Source of the DNA: Rhizophagus clarus
Lineage: Eukaryota; Glomeromycota; Glomeromycetes; Glomerales; Glomeraceae
Assembly: GCA_015698045.1 (NCBI GenBank)
Contig: BLAL01000079.1
Span: 434,001 to 498,000, forward strand
Length of the DNA: 64,000 nucleotides
Reading direction: 5' to 3'
Both the position numbers and the translations under genes were made by a program. The notes below the pieces were generated by a model that saw nothing but the letters and a program-made list of their open reading frames with translations, was not told where the DNA came from and did no database searches. Positions 10,231 through 21,690 of the stretch are shown piece by piece (position 1 is the first letter of the stretch; every line of letters begins with the position of its first letter).

Positions 10231-11588
10231 TTTTAGCAAATTGCCGCTTTTTTTTATACAATTTTATTAAGAATTTGTACAATACTGCAAGAATTATTTT
10301 TTTTATTTTTTTAAAGATTTTTTGATCAAAAATTTGTAATAGTTTCTAAAATTGCAGATTTTAAAAACACTTTGCACAAAAATCTTTAGAGATCTTTACA
10401 ATTTCTGATAAACTTTACATAAACTTTTTTTTTATTTTGATAAACTTTAACATTTAGATTTTTAATAAACAATGTTTTTTACAACACTTTAAAGAAATTA
10501 TTTAGGTATAGCCTGGTATTGACAATACATTCTGTATAGGAAATTTAATTATATTGATTATGATCGATTATTGATCGATCAATCAATTAATCGATCACAA
10601 AATTTAGAATCCGATTAATTATAATCGATCAAATATATAATCAATCAATACAATCAATCAATAACCATATGATAACTTCTATTTAATTGATTAAAAAATT
10701 CTAATTTTAGTATACTGTACAGGCAGATTTTTATAATATTATTAATATTAAAAACTTTTTGCCGGAAGCTGTAAGCGAATTATTTTTTTTCCATTTGAAT
10801 AAACTAAGAATAATTTAGCTTGAAAATACATAATAAAATAACAAATGATAAACTTTCATAATAAATTTTTTCATAATATAAATATCGATTATCAAACTTA
10901 ATTTACTTAATTTAAAATTTAATATGGCGATTACTATTTGATCGATTAAATTGGTCGATCAAACATGATTGATCGAGTTTGATCGATCATACTCTCTATA
11001 AAATAATCAATTAATCGATCAAAGTTTTTGGAGACAATTAAATTCCCTAATTCTGTAGACTGCGATCCCATTTTTAATTGGAACAAAATATGATCAATTT
11101 GCAAATTTTTCAAAAAAAGAACAAGAATCAATAATTTACAAATCTTCAAATAAACAGTATATTTTTATTATCCTATTATATTAGCACATTCAAATTACAT
11201 ATATAGGTTAATCCCCATTTTTGAATAGGCTTATACCTCAGCATTTCTCAATCCCAATTCAGCTAGCCTGAAGTGAAACACCAACTGGAACCTGAATGGG
11301 AAAAGCTTATTGATATTAAAATTCATATGTTATAGGAGTGTGGAAACTTTACAATATCCAAGATCTACAAAAGGATCACCATATTAAAAGCACTGAAAAT
11401 TTCTGTATTTTTATGCTTTCATCTTCTGGCTAGAACCATAAGTTTAGAACTTAGATTGAACCACAGCTTTAGCTATAAAAACCTGTGTAATTCATAGAAG
11501 TTAAACTAACATTCTCGCAAAATTTCAAGGTATGTATTACACCAAAATTATGAAATTTTACTATTTATAAGAGCAAAAACTTCTTACT
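10231..11588. other. AT-rich repeat DNA with GATCGATC-rich segment
   Basis: No gene seen. Two clusters rich in GATCGATC/ATTGATCGAT words in both orientations (10555-10680 and 10935-11030) flank about 250 bp of AT-rich DNA. This is the same subterminal-repeat layout as the other DNA transposons here, but I could not find convincing termini or a target duplication. Confidence 0.4.
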
Positions 11589-12321
11589 ATGCCCCTGCTT
11601 AAGATGGTTTTCATTGCTAATGAAACTAGTGATATCAACCTCAACTGCTTTGTTCGTGGTGGTATTGTGGTAGTGTCGATAATATTTTTGTCATAAATAT
11701 TAACAACAATCAGACTGTTAAGAATCTGAAAGATGAGATTAGAAATGTCCGGCAAGACTTACATCAAAGAAACTTCAATCTATATAAAGTTGCTTTTTAT
11801 CAACCTAACGAATATGTAGTCACTTCTGTGAATGACAATGAAAAGGGTCAAGGAGAATTTATGGAATCAAGTTTTGTAAATGCTCAAGGGGAATCAACTG
11901 GTTCGCAAATAGAAATTTTTTATTACTTTCCCACTTTGTCTATGGACAGTCTCAGAAAAAAACCTCCTTATCCTCAAGATGGTGAAAAAAGCCCTAACCA
12001 CATCCTCATATACCACTCTGGTACTGACGACCCCCCAGAAAGTTTGTGTAATAAAGTGCCTTAACTTGTAAATAAAAAAAACCTATTCTCACTGTTTGCC
12101 TCGATATTCAATAGGCTGGGTTCTACAAAGAAATGTGAATGCTCAACGTAATTTTGGTATCGAACAAGTGCAAATGCTTATTACACCTGATGGTACAAGA
12201 ACCGAGTTTAATGGTATATAAAAAGTTTGCTTAATTTATACCAAATAGATTCATATTCTATATCTCATTTTACCATTCTATTCTGATAGAGGATCAAGCT
12301 CTCTTACCAAAGATTAATTAG
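11589..12321 (+). pseudogene. Crinkler-like N-terminal domain gene, decayed
   Basis: The coding signal begins MPLLKMVFIANETSDINLNC-FVRG and, after a frameshift near 11650-11675, resumes as FVININNNQTVKNLKDEIRN..NFNLYKVAFYQP. This layout (a first strand, then Q/TVxxLKxxI, then LYKV/LWKV) resembles the ubiquitin-like N-terminal domain of Crinkler (CRN) proteins, which are expanded in Rhizophagus; PNHILIYH would be the terminal strand corresponding to the HVLV motif. Downstream exons are supported by phase-matched introns 12042-12114 and 12214-12289, giving WVLQRNVNAQRNFGIEQVQM then EDQALLPKIN and a TAG stop. No nuclease or kinase effector domain follows. The frameshift suggests a pseudogene. 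The family assignment is from memory and moderate. Confidence 0.45.
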
Positions 12322-12332
12322 AGCCACCTTCA

Positions 12333-12503
12333 ATGAATTTTCATCGAATTTGTTTCATTATTTTTTTATCTTTTATCGTACCAATATTTTTTCGCTTTGT
12401 AGGAAACATATATGTTGGTATCGCAACTATTTTTGTTGTAACTTATATGGGAGTATATTTGCATGTAAGAGAATACTCAGAGAGAAATTGTAATATTGTA
12501 TGA
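12333..12503 (+). CDS. Possible small two-helix membrane protein (56 aa)
   Basis: An open frame of 57 codons including stop begins MNFHRICFIIFLSFIVPIFF, followed by GNIYVGIATIFVVTYMGVYL and a polar tail HVREYSERN. It would form two transmembrane helices with a short hydrophilic end. It starts only 12 bp after the stop of the Crinkler-like remnant, so it may instead be untranslated or part of that decayed locus. No family was recognised. Confidence 0.25.
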   Translation: MNFHRICFIIFLSFIVPIFFRFVGNIYVGIATIFVVTYMGVYLHVREYSERNCNIV

Positions 12504-13224
12504 CGGGTTTAAACGTAATAAAAGACATATTCATTATTGTTTAAATTACATATGGAAACACTTGCAAAAAAACTCTCTAGATTCTTGTTGCGTTTCTGGA
12601 TTACGTTAAGAAAAATACTTCTTGCTTTCATTATATGCCCCGATGGATGGATTTATTGCGCTAGCCCTTACCGATATTATAACAGTATTAATATGTATTT
12701 CTTAAATCGTTATGTATGTAGAATTTCTCGGGAATTTTCCGTTATTTTATAAGTATGATAAAAATTAAATAACCGCAGTAAATACATTATACGTAGTAAG
12801 ACGTCACATATGTTTATGTTTAGAGGCAGAGTCGCTATTAATAAGTTTTTTTCCCGAAAGTTCTGGCATAGCACACGCATATACAAATCTTTGAATCATC
12901 ATTAATGATTTGCACGGATTAATTCTCCTTGTTGATCCAGGACATGATCCCAGTGTCTATTAGGAGTATCCGTTGATCTGATTTTCGTAATAACGTAATT
13001 TTCCCCAAAGATTTATTCCAAAAATCGATCCTTAAATACACTACAAATCTTATAAAAGATGAGGCTTTATTTAGTGAATCCTTTTATACAGAATACAAGC
13101 TTACCATTATTTCATCATCGATATCATTAATCAATTTATTTCCCAAAGAATAAGAGAAAGGTATGTTGGATTTGATTCTAGGAAAACGTCATCACGGTGC
13201 TAATCGATTTTTCCAACTCTACAG
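12504..13224. other. Intergenic, no supported gene
   Basis: A 71-codon ORF at 12537-12752 has no other support and a composition like its surroundings. No repeat termini or RNA genes were recognised here. Confidence 0.4.
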
Positions 13225-13371
13225 ATGTCCATGAAAATTTCGGTCATATTGCTCTTCTTGTTATATATCGGCATTTTGATATTCGCCAAGAAAGTCTTTG
13301 ACCATAATCACGCGTACAACTGGCGCAGTATCACAAAAATAATCCCCGTGATGGGATATTATCTTATCTAA
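13225..13371 (+). CDS. Possible small signal-anchor peptide (48 aa)
   Basis: A short open frame starts directly after an acceptor-like CTCTACAG: MSMKISVILLFLLYIGILIF followed by AKKVFDHNHAYNWRS and a short hydrophobic end. The N-terminus looks like a signal peptide or signal anchor. The word TGGCGCAGTATCA at 13321 recurs near 13424. There is no homology that I know of, and expression is unproven. Confidence 0.25.
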   Translation: MSMKISVILLFLLYIGILIFAKKVFDHNHAYNWRSITKIIPVMGYYLI

Positions 13372-13998
13372 TCAATTCCATGTGCATCATCGACGCAGTG
13401 ATATTAACCGAATTCTTGATACTTGGCGCAGTATCATACTGACGATAAAAAAATCGAATTACCTTATTGTAATGTATTAAGCAACAAATTTCAGGCGGAA
13501 TGGAATGTTATGAAAATGAATCGTAGTGGTGAGTATGAATCGGAAATACGTCTGCATTGATTATTTTTTATATCTCATTGCTAATCTTCTAATTCTTTCT
13601 ATAGAATCGAAATTACTTCCTCTTACGGGAAATATTATTTTACATAGTATGTGCAGGTGGTAGTGATATAGATAGGCGTAGATATGGGTGGGATAATTTA
13701 TTTAGAAAATCTAGAATAGTAAAAGAGCGTGGGGTGGGAATCTTGCAGTTAGCTATATTGATAAAAATAAATTAGTTATAGATATTTTTGAGAGAGTAGA
13801 GAAATAATTTGATGCCGGGACTCGCATTAAATGGCCTAGGATCCGCGTACTCCCTCCCTCTTTGATAGCATCGTATATTTCGCTTCTTTAAATTATTAAT
13901 AAAGTTTTGTCCATTACAAGATATTTGCATCAAATTTTTTCTATAACGCGTATGTGATTTTTTTTTTCTGCTTTTGAGCTTGATAAAGAAGAGCACAT

Positions 13999-14110
13999 GT
14001 GGGGAGACTCCGGGCCTTGTAAAAGGACGAAGCGGAGTTCACGAAGCACAACAGACAAGTGGGGAGACTCCGGGCCTTGTAAAGGACGAAGCGGAGTTCA
14101 CGAAGCACAA
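13999..14110. repeat. Two-copy 53-bp direct repeat
   Basis: GTGGGGAGACTCCGGGCCTT begins a unit that occurs at 13999-14051 and again at 14059-14110 with a single base deleted. The unit is far richer in GC than the window average and contains a small GGAGACTCC palindrome. It lies 207 bp upstream of the start of the ten-exon gene. Function unknown. Confidence 0.8.
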
Positions 14111-14316
14111 GTCTGACTCTTAGGATGAAAGATAGGAACCTTAACATTAAGGCGAGCATGAGCGAAATTGTTTTGTTGATCATCCTGATCAAAGTAATAA
14201 TGATTGGCTAGCAATCACCTGATGAACCTGATGTAAACTGATCATTTGATCATTTGCCCCTCATATTTTAACGATGATCAGATTTTTTTCGCGACAAACG
14301 CGACAAAGTTATCATT

Positions 14317-16550
14317 ATGGAAGAGTCAACGCCTCGGCGATTCTGTGATTTTATTAAAGACTTTGAGCTTGATTATTCAAACATTCCTCCAGAGAAAGCA
14401 TGGGAAGATCTAGAAAACGCGTATACTTTTTATCTTAATAATTTATCAGAACAGACGGACTCGGATGAAACGTGTGAGCTTGTAAAAATGGCTCAGCAAA
14501 AATGGACTGTATGTTTCTTTATTTGTTACCTCGTACCGAATTTAAATAATTAACTCAGTTTCGACATAAAGTCGATAAAAAATCGTATTCAGAATAACTT
14601 TATCAGTACTTATTTACAACATCGCGAAAACCTTGCTGAGGTAAGTTGTAATTTTGATATTGCGTTTGCTAATGAGAGCCTCCTAACGAGTTTATGAATT
14701 TGATTGATTATAGCGAAAAGTGCAAACGATTTCCCATATTGCCGCATGTAATACTATATCCGCTAATGTGGAGAGAGTGGAAAAAAACGTTATCTCGGGG
14801 ACAAAATCTGGTATGAACGGTGACGACGGTAGCTTTCAAAATCCTATCGTTATTTCGGAGGTTTGTATTATTTTTTTTGTTAGTGCGTAATGTTTGTATT
14901 CAAATGCAATATGCTACAATAAATTGAAATACAAATGAAGGATGAAACCGGCGCCTTCACTTCTGCTAATGATTTGAAAAGGAAAAGAGAGGACAACGAA
15001 TCGAATGAAGAATTAGCATCATTATTTGATGAATCTAATGAAGACGCCCTTTTGGAAAACATTAATGAAAAAGCACTAGAAAAGGAAAAGCAACTACCCG
15101 CAAGTAATGATAGATCCTCAAAGGTAAATCCTAGTGTTAACAATGGTGAACATATATTCAGCAAACTAATTGTATCTTAACAGGATCCACCATATATGTG
15201 TGAAAATGTAATCAGATCTTTCGGTAAATATCAGAATTGTATCCCTAAACCCCGTAGAGTCATCACGTAAGTTTGGAATTATCTTAACATAGTTTCAGTA
15301 ATGGTCTGACTATTGATACATTCTACCATCCAACAGCCCTGCTTACTGGGGCGTATTAGATTTGACCGGAGAAAGCCTGTACGATTGTAAACAGTTCACT
15401 GCAAAGAACATATTGCAATTGTCGCAGGATTTTGCCGACAAGATTAAATGGAAAACAAAGCCTGCGGAACAAAATATCATAGATTATTTTGATAATGAAT
15501 GTACGAAAAAGGTATATGGTATTGAAAAATTGGACGTAAACATCCAATTTATGTACGTATAAGCTTTCTTTGCTTCTTTGGTTATATTTTGCCATTCGGT
15601 TATAGTATTAATTCTCGACTGCCAATATAGGAAAAGCGATATGCATACCTTTCAAAGCATGATGACAGAGGAAGAATTGAAAATGTGCTCGATCTTTCCA
15701 TTATTTCGCGGAGTTTTTACCTCTGATCATATTAAAAATGTTTGGTAGGTTATTTATCTACATTTGTTTTTTTTTGATTGATATTTAGAATTAATATTAG
15801 CTATTCCCTATATATAAGGGGAGAAGTCCAGGCTTTACCTACTAATGACGCACGCAATGAGAAAGGAAGTCCTTTTAAAAGAGCGCGAATAGGCAGGCGA
15901 GTCGATATGAAAAGTACTTTAGTTAAGACGGCCAATAAATTCGAAGTTATATACGGAGAAGTTGCGGGGGGATTAGGACCTCTTGGTATACCAACTGCTT
16001 GCCGTAAGAAGAGGTACCTTGATAAACTAAAGCTAATGATAGTTATGCGTGACGGTATCAACCGTTTGCTAAGAGAATGCAAACATGTACCAAATGACAA
16101 ACGTACGAGTGTAATCATATACGGCTGGCTCCAAGTTGGTAAGTCTTGTAAGATGCACCACCATTAAACTTTATTCAGGTTAGACATTCTAGTTAATTTC
16201 ATTATATGCGTAGGACTTGAACTCAATTTTTATGCAATGGACTGGTGTGAAGCTGGAATATATAGATTTGGAATGGTCGACCATTGCAGGTTACCATCAG
16301 AAGACAGTGACTGCGGAATTCTTGAGGATGCATACTGTATCCTCAAATTACTTGAAGTAAGTAGCACTGACTGCTCTTTGTTTATGGTAGTTACCACAAA
16401 TATTTACTTTATTGATCCATGCAGGAAAGATCACTTGAGACGGAAAAAGTAGTTAAAAAGTTTTTTTTAGAAAACACACAGAGAAAGCGACGGCATCTTG
16501 CACCTGAAAGTGAAGCGAAGTTGACTGAGACCCGCACCCCAAAAAAATAA
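14317..16550 (+). CDS. Ten-exon conserved glomeromycete protein of unknown function (523 aa)
   Basis: A complete spliced frame can be traced: exons 14317-14508, 14593-14640, 14714-14860, 14941-15123, 15184-15266, 15337-15552, 15631-15744, 15819-16138, 16214-16356 and 16425-16550. Every intron is 60-84 bp, GT-AG, and phases join without a stop, predicting 523 residues. The first acceptors are inferred from frame continuity; the fourth exon's acceptor (GAAG|GAT) is the weakest. Residues 1-190 are acidic and low-complexity, including a KRKR stretch (LKRKREDNESNEELASLFDE) that could be a nuclear signal. The C-terminal half looks structured and conserved: FEVIYGEVAGGLGPLGIPTA, KKRYLDKLKLMIVMRDGINR, YGWLQVGLELNFYAMDWCEA, then CRLPSEDSDCGILEDAYCIL. 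From memory, similar proteins occur in many copies in Rhizophagus. No catalytic motif is recognised. All exons are open, so the gene appears functional despite transposon-rich neighbours. Confidence 0.75.
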
Positions 16551-17043
16551 ATAAGTTTATAAGGAATAATATGGCGTGCTTAAGGAATTTTTTCAGGAGA
16601 TATACCTGAACTACCAAATGACATTATAAAAAATCTTCGAGGCGATTTTACAAGAATTTCTAATCTATTTTTAGCATATGGAATTCTCATAGTATTAGCT
16701 AAATATATATTCGCTTATTTTGTTTCTCTTAATATGCAATGCTATATTCAAATTTGCAAAGACTTATTGGTGAAAATTTATGTGTATGGTGTACTCGAGA
16801 TATATTTATCGTTGTATTATAAAAATAAAGTGCATTTCTTTGAAAAATTTTACACTAAATATCAGTAATATCGTACAGTAGTACTATTTGAAAAAGTTAG
16901 TGCCAATACAATTATCATGCATTTAAGATTTCCCTTGTATAATACACTTAAAATTTTGCTCAAGTTATTATTTCCAAGAAACGATATGGCAGAAAAAATA
17001 TACTTGCCTAAAAGTACCCATTTTTCTCTCTCCAGCGGAGTTA
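16551..17043. other. 3' flank of the ten-exon gene
   Basis: AT-rich DNA with no supported gene; presumably the 3' untranslated region followed by intergenic sequence. Confidence 0.4.
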
Positions 17044-17502
17044 ATGTTAACTTATTTTAACAATGAAGGTTGGCTCTGTAATGATTTTGGCAACATTTCA
17101 TCTGAATTCAATTCGGTCAGAGCCTCTATTGAAGCTCTTCGAAATGAAATGATCCAACGTTATGCAATTGCCCAAAGACTTCAGGTCGAATTTGATCAGC
17201 TGAGTGTGGCCAATCATTCCTCTAGTAGCGAGAGTTCTTCTAGTCGATTATCTGATTCATCTCTTGAAGAAAATAGGCACTGTTTTAAGCGAGTTTTTAA
17301 TTCGAATAGGGAGGGAGATAGTTTGGATTATATGTTTGAAACTGTGAGACGCGAAATTTGACAACTTACTGGAGAAAAGATTGGGAAGGGTACCGTGAAA
17401 AGTTTTTATTATGGTGAAGGGAGTCCAAAATATGACATAGTAATGTTAATTATGAGATGGGTAAATAGTAAAGAATTTAGTGATAGTGTAAATAAATAAT
17501 AA
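17044..17502 (+). pseudogene. Multicopy hypothetical protein with premature stop
   Basis: The frame runs from MLTYFNNEGWLCNDFGNISS through a helical segment (VRASIEALRNEMIQRYAIAQ), a Ser-rich linker and LDYMFETVRREI to a TGA at 17359-17361. After it, the same frame continues QLTGEKIGKGTVKSFYYGEG...YDIVMLIMRWVNSKEF and ends TAATAA. The TGA probably replaced an Arg codon. The C-terminal block (LTGxxIGKGTxKxFYYGxGxPK) is one I remember as recurrent in Rhizophagus proteins, function unknown. The following sequence is repeated at 951-1260. Confidence 0.5.
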
Positions 17503-17740
17503 TGCGGAGTAGTGAGAAGAAACCGCCATATTTTTGGCTTAGGGGCCGGTGTGATTGATTCCTCCCTTTAAACGTGATCTACTCCAATATCTTTTATTAG
17601 TTTCATTTTTTACTTAGCCGGCCGGCCCTTTCTCATGTATTATTTTACAAAATTATAATAAAGATTTTACTTTGAGTTTTATTTACAGAATAAAATATTC
17701 CATTTGCTTTGTAATCTATAATCTATTGCTTCGCGCTTAC
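17503..17740 (+). repeat. Dispersed repeat tail, copy 2
   Basis: Begins GCGGAGTAGTGAGAAGAAAC directly after the decayed ORF and shares CCTCCCTTTAAACGTGATCTAC with 951-1260. It is probably the shared 3' untranslated region of the multicopy family. Confidence 0.5.
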
Positions 17741-18066
17741 AGTCATGGAAAATATAAAATTTGCTAAAACAGTATAGAAACGCTAAAAAACTTATTCATG
17801 TTTCTTATCTATTTCTCCACCATAATTAATAGTAATGTTGATCACATTCACATTTTAAGAAAAAAGAAGGGATAGTTGGTGTTTTGATAGTTAATGGTGT
17901 TACTGGTCTTGATGTAACAGGAGAAACATCAGAATATGTGACAGATTTTCTCTCACCTCAATCATCTCAACTTACTTGACAACACTAGATCTAACAGAGA
18001 AGATCAGCTAGCCATTATTTCCTTGATTCCTGGAACTCTCCTAGAACTGTCATAGATAGTGATGCC

Positions 18067-18344
18067 CAGCATGGAAATTCTATTCTAATTTTACCAGTTT
18101 TTCTGGCAAATTTTTAGTAAATCTGGTAAATTTTTATAATCCTGAAACTTTTCCGGTCATGATACAGCAAATTTCCAGAATATTTTAAAATTGCCAGAAA
18201 TTTTATTTATAATCCATTATACTTATTTTATAATCAATTAAACGGTAGTACAAAAAAAATTCCAGTTAAAAAAGCCAATTTCCAGAATTTTTATGCTTTA
18301 CCAAAATTCTTCTGAAACTTTTTTAAGTTTTTTTTTCCACGCTA
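18067..18344. mobile_element. hAT-like MITE (278 bp)
   Basis: Inverted ends CAGCATGGAAA / TTTCCACGCTA (9 of 11 match) with an imperfect 8-bp duplication GTGATGCC / GTAATGCC (18059-18066, 18345-18352). The interior is rich in TTTCTGGCAAATTT and CCAGAAATTT-type words. It has no coding capacity. It sits within the left terminus of a larger element (next entry). Confidence 0.65.
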
Positions 18345-18829
18345 GTAATGCCACCCAAAACTAGGAAGTTTTAGCTACATGCCAAAACTAAAATAGTAAA
18401 ACTAGTTTCAGAAATTTAGCCAATTTCAAAACTACCAAAATTATCTGAAACTACTAAAACCTCCTGAAATTATTTTTATAATTTTATAAAAAAAAAACTT
18501 GAAATTGTAAGTCAAGAATTACAATTATCAATTTATTTATAAATCTTCACAATAAAATCTCATTATTATAATTATAAAATTATTTTTTAATCATATCAAA
18601 TGTAACAATTTTCATCTTGTAAACAAATCATTTGATCTTCCATAATAGTTTAGAAATTTCAATCCAAAATCCTTCTCCTCCTTAGTAATATCATTATTTG
18701 TATAATATAAATTTACACATGAGTCTTCTCCTTTACATCTAAATAGCTTATAAATTACAATATTACTAAATATTATTGACTTGTTAAGCTGATATATTTT
18801 TTATATCATTTTGATTCATAAACTTTTTC

Positions 18830-19400
18830 AGTACCTACAAAAGAAATAAATAAGAACGTTAATAAATATTCTTTATAAAATAAAAACAAGAAATCTGCTA
18901 CCCTCTTAAAAGCTCTATCTTACCTGATCTAATTCTAAAGTTCAAACTGGCACTTATAAAAAATGAAAGAAAGAATGTCAGTAATGTTCTTATAAATATA
19001 AAACCTCCTCTTCCATCTTAAATTACCTTCAGAATAATGCTGAAAAATTCATTCCTGTAAAAATAAAAAAAAAAATGTTAATAACATTCTTATATTAAAT
19101 ATAAAAACCCCCTTCCCTTTTTCTTTAAAATTACTCTCAAGAATAATGCTAAAAAGTCCAATCCTATAAAAAAAAAAGAAATGAATATTAGTAACATTCT
19201 TATACCAAACATGAATATCCACTTTTCCCTTCCTTTCAAATTACCTTTAGAAGTAGTGTAAAAGGCTTATTCTTATAAAAAAGAAAAAAAAACATCAGTA
19301 ACACTTTTCTGCCAAAGTATAAAAAAACTCTTTTCCTTTTATAATTACCACTTTAGAATACCCAGTAAATAAGTCTAAGCAACCTAAACCTAATAATAAA
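18830..19400 (-). repeat. Tandem array of intron + mini-exon cassettes (array B)
   Basis: Read on the minus strand, units of about 110-120 bp follow the order TTTTTATAG or TTTTTACAG, a 28-30 nt exon-like core (for example GAATGAATTTTTCAGCATTA and on to CTGAAG), GTAATTT or GTAAGAT, a purine-rich GGAAGGGGG stretch, a branch-like GTTACTAATATTC or GTTATTAACATT, then the next T-rich tract-AG. About five units are recognisable. The core differs from array A but the cassette layout is the same. Confidence 0.65.
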
Positions 19401-20221
19401 AGTAAAATTAATAATAAATTAAAGAAATGAAAGATAAATAAAAATACTAAAAAGAAAAATAAAAATAAACTTACATAAATTTTACGTCTAAACGCTTCTA
19501 CCTTTTTGTTTTTGTTAATAATTTATTAAAGGTTTCTGTTTATAAGGTTTCTTTTATGCATTGTTTTTAATAAACAATTTTTTTAAACATTCATAGTAAT
19601 TTTTTTTTCATAAAAAAAAAATAAAGATTATCAACCAGTCTGATCGGTAAATAATCATATAACATTACAACTATCACCTGTAACTAAGTAATATGCTATT
19701 AAATAAATTTTTTTTTGATATAAAACGTTTAATAAAAATATTTTTATTGAATCATTTAAATTATTACATTAGAAAAAAGAATTACAATCGATTTCAAAAA
19801 TTTGCAATATTGTATTGCAAGTTTTGATATATTTTTAGAGGTTTTGTTATATTTTGGAAATTTTGAATTTATTTTGAAGGTTTCAGAAAAGGTTTTAGAA
19901 ATGATCTAATTCCTGAAACAGTTTTAAAATTTGGAAATAGTTTGGGTAACACCATTAGTTGTGAAACTTACAGGAAGATCATGTAATACTAAACTAATAC
20001 AATTTTTATAATTTAGTCAGCCAATATGATATATGAAAATCTATATATAACTCAATAATGATATCACTTTCTGTCTATAAGAGGTAAATTGTCTAACCAA
20101 TTCTAAAATCATTTTAGGATTATTTTTAAATGATCTTAGATTGATTTTAGATGATTCTAAAATCATTCTAGAATTATTCTTGAATGATTTTATAATAGTT
20201 CTATAATAGTTTTAAGTTTTA

Positions 20222-21330
20222 GTATCCCATCTAACTCAAATTGCTAGGGGGATCAAATTTAGGGCATTTCAAATCAAATACTATAAATTCCCTGCCTAAA
20301 GTCAACTCATTAATTACTGAGGTAAAAGAATCTGATTCATTAGTATATTGTCTAATGATATACTTTGTATCACTTAAACTATTATGCTCACCATGTAGAT
20401 TCATTTTTTAGATAGCGTTCGCATTTAACTAAATATTGGAGTTGACTCTTTCTAGTATGATGCTGAAGGATTTTCTCAAGTATATATCTTTCTGGTTGTC
20501 TCCTTATTACTGAATCAAATGGAGACTTTTTGATAGTAGGAATAACTTGTAGTTCTTTTCTAATATATGTATATCTAGATACTTCTAACCTACCATGTAA
20601 TTTATCAAGCAAATATATAAGTAGCTATTCAAAAGTAAAGATAAGTTTTTAATTGTATGAACTTTTGGATTCCATTTAACATTTCTTATTCTGAACTTAT
20701 CATGTAATTTTGACCTTTTGGAATTTTAGGTGGATTTTTTTACCACTCTTCATCTACTAATCTTATTATATCATAAAAATCTTCAGTCTATTCTATTAAT
20801 GTCTTACCAATTTTTAACTTCTGTGCTGACATCCTTTTGATAAGCAGTTACTCTATAGTCTGAATTGCTTGCTTTGCAAATGATTGCTGTTTGTGATATT
20901 CAGGTTTACTAAATCTTATTAGAATTTCAATATTATTAAGAAAAAAATCATATATCTGTAAATTAGTAAATTCTCCATGTTTATATATTTTAATAAATAC
21001 TTTTATTACACTATTAGCAGTTTTATTTTTGATAGGCTTAGCATTTACTTGTCATCTGAATATCTTTACTACTATGAGAAAATAATTGTAACCTTTGGAA
21101 TCTATAGGCATTTCTACTAAATCAGACTACTAAGTAGCAATTTCTCTCTAAACGATTACTTTTAAATGCTTAAATCTTTTTTCTTTAGAAAATCTTCAAT
21201 AGAGGTTAAAATACTCTTGATCTTTAAGAAGATGTGCTGGTACCTCTAATAGTTGTAAAATTTGTAATACTTCTTTAAAGGGGTCATATTGCTTAAAATT
21301 AAAGATTTACTTCTAAAATTCAAATTTGTA
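20222..21330 (-). pseudogene. Decayed integrase with C-terminal chromodomain
   Basis: Minus-strand reading gives, with several stops and frameshifts, an rve-type integrase: DLVEMPIDSKGYNYFLIVV (first catalytic Asp region), KPIKNKTANSVIKVF, then KRMSAQKLKIGKT, IIRLVDEEW, NPPKIPKGQNYM. It continues into the open segment 20612-20388 with RYILEKILQHHTRKSQLQYL followed by VKCERYL..ESTW, a chromodomain in which the usual KWEGY is changed to KCERY. Together with the zinc-ribbon ORF next door this fits a Maverick/Polinton-type element better than a Ty3 retrotransposon, since no reverse transcriptase is nearby. It is clearly inactive. Confidence 0.6.
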
Positions 21331-21333
21331 AAC

Positions 21334-21603
21334 ATGATAGAGATATATTGTGTAAAGTGTAAAAAGAAAACAAAAACATCTTCAGAAGTTCAGGATATGA
21401 CCAATAAAGGTTGATATCAAATTTATGATAAGTGTACTATTTGTAAGACATACAAAAATACTCTTACTTGTGAAAACTAGAAGATCAAAATATATAATAA
21501 AAAAGAAATTTTAGATGCTAAGAAAAAAAGAAAAAAGACTACTAAGAATAAGAAAGCTAAAGAACTTGGCCTTAAGATTTTGGATATTAATGAGAATGTT
21601 TAG
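21334..21603 (+). pseudogene. Small Cys-ribbon/basic protein of Maverick-like element
   Basis: The frame MIEIYCVKCKKKTKTSSEVQ..KCTICKTYKN carries two CxxC pairs followed by a Lys-rich tail (KKKRKKTTKNKKAKELGLKI), with two internal stops before the terminal TAG. Small zinc-ribbon proteins of this shape are known in Polinton/Maverick elements and large DNA viruses. It is divergent from the adjacent integrase remnant. Confidence 0.45.
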
Positions 21604-21690
21604 ACTTATACTATTAAAAAGTATTTAAGGAAACAACAAAAAAAGATTAATTGAAAATATAGTATATTTATTAGCAATAAACATAACAAT

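Larger units (their letters stand above)
18061..19955. mobile_element. Non-autonomous TIR element with intron-like array inside
   Basis: The left end (GCCACCCAAAACTAGGAAG, interrupted by the MITE) and the right end (AAATAGTTTGGGTAACACCAT) are imperfect inverted copies of each other. Words such as CTGAAAC and TTTCAGAAA are repeated just inside both ends. The interior holds array B and AT-rich DNA; no transposase is seen. I could not establish the target duplication, so exact ends and superfamily are uncertain. Confidence 0.5.

Noticed and set aside
15801..16118. 105-aa minus-strand ORF
   Set aside because: Antisense shadow of exon 8 of the ten-exon gene, which has better codon content and splice continuity.
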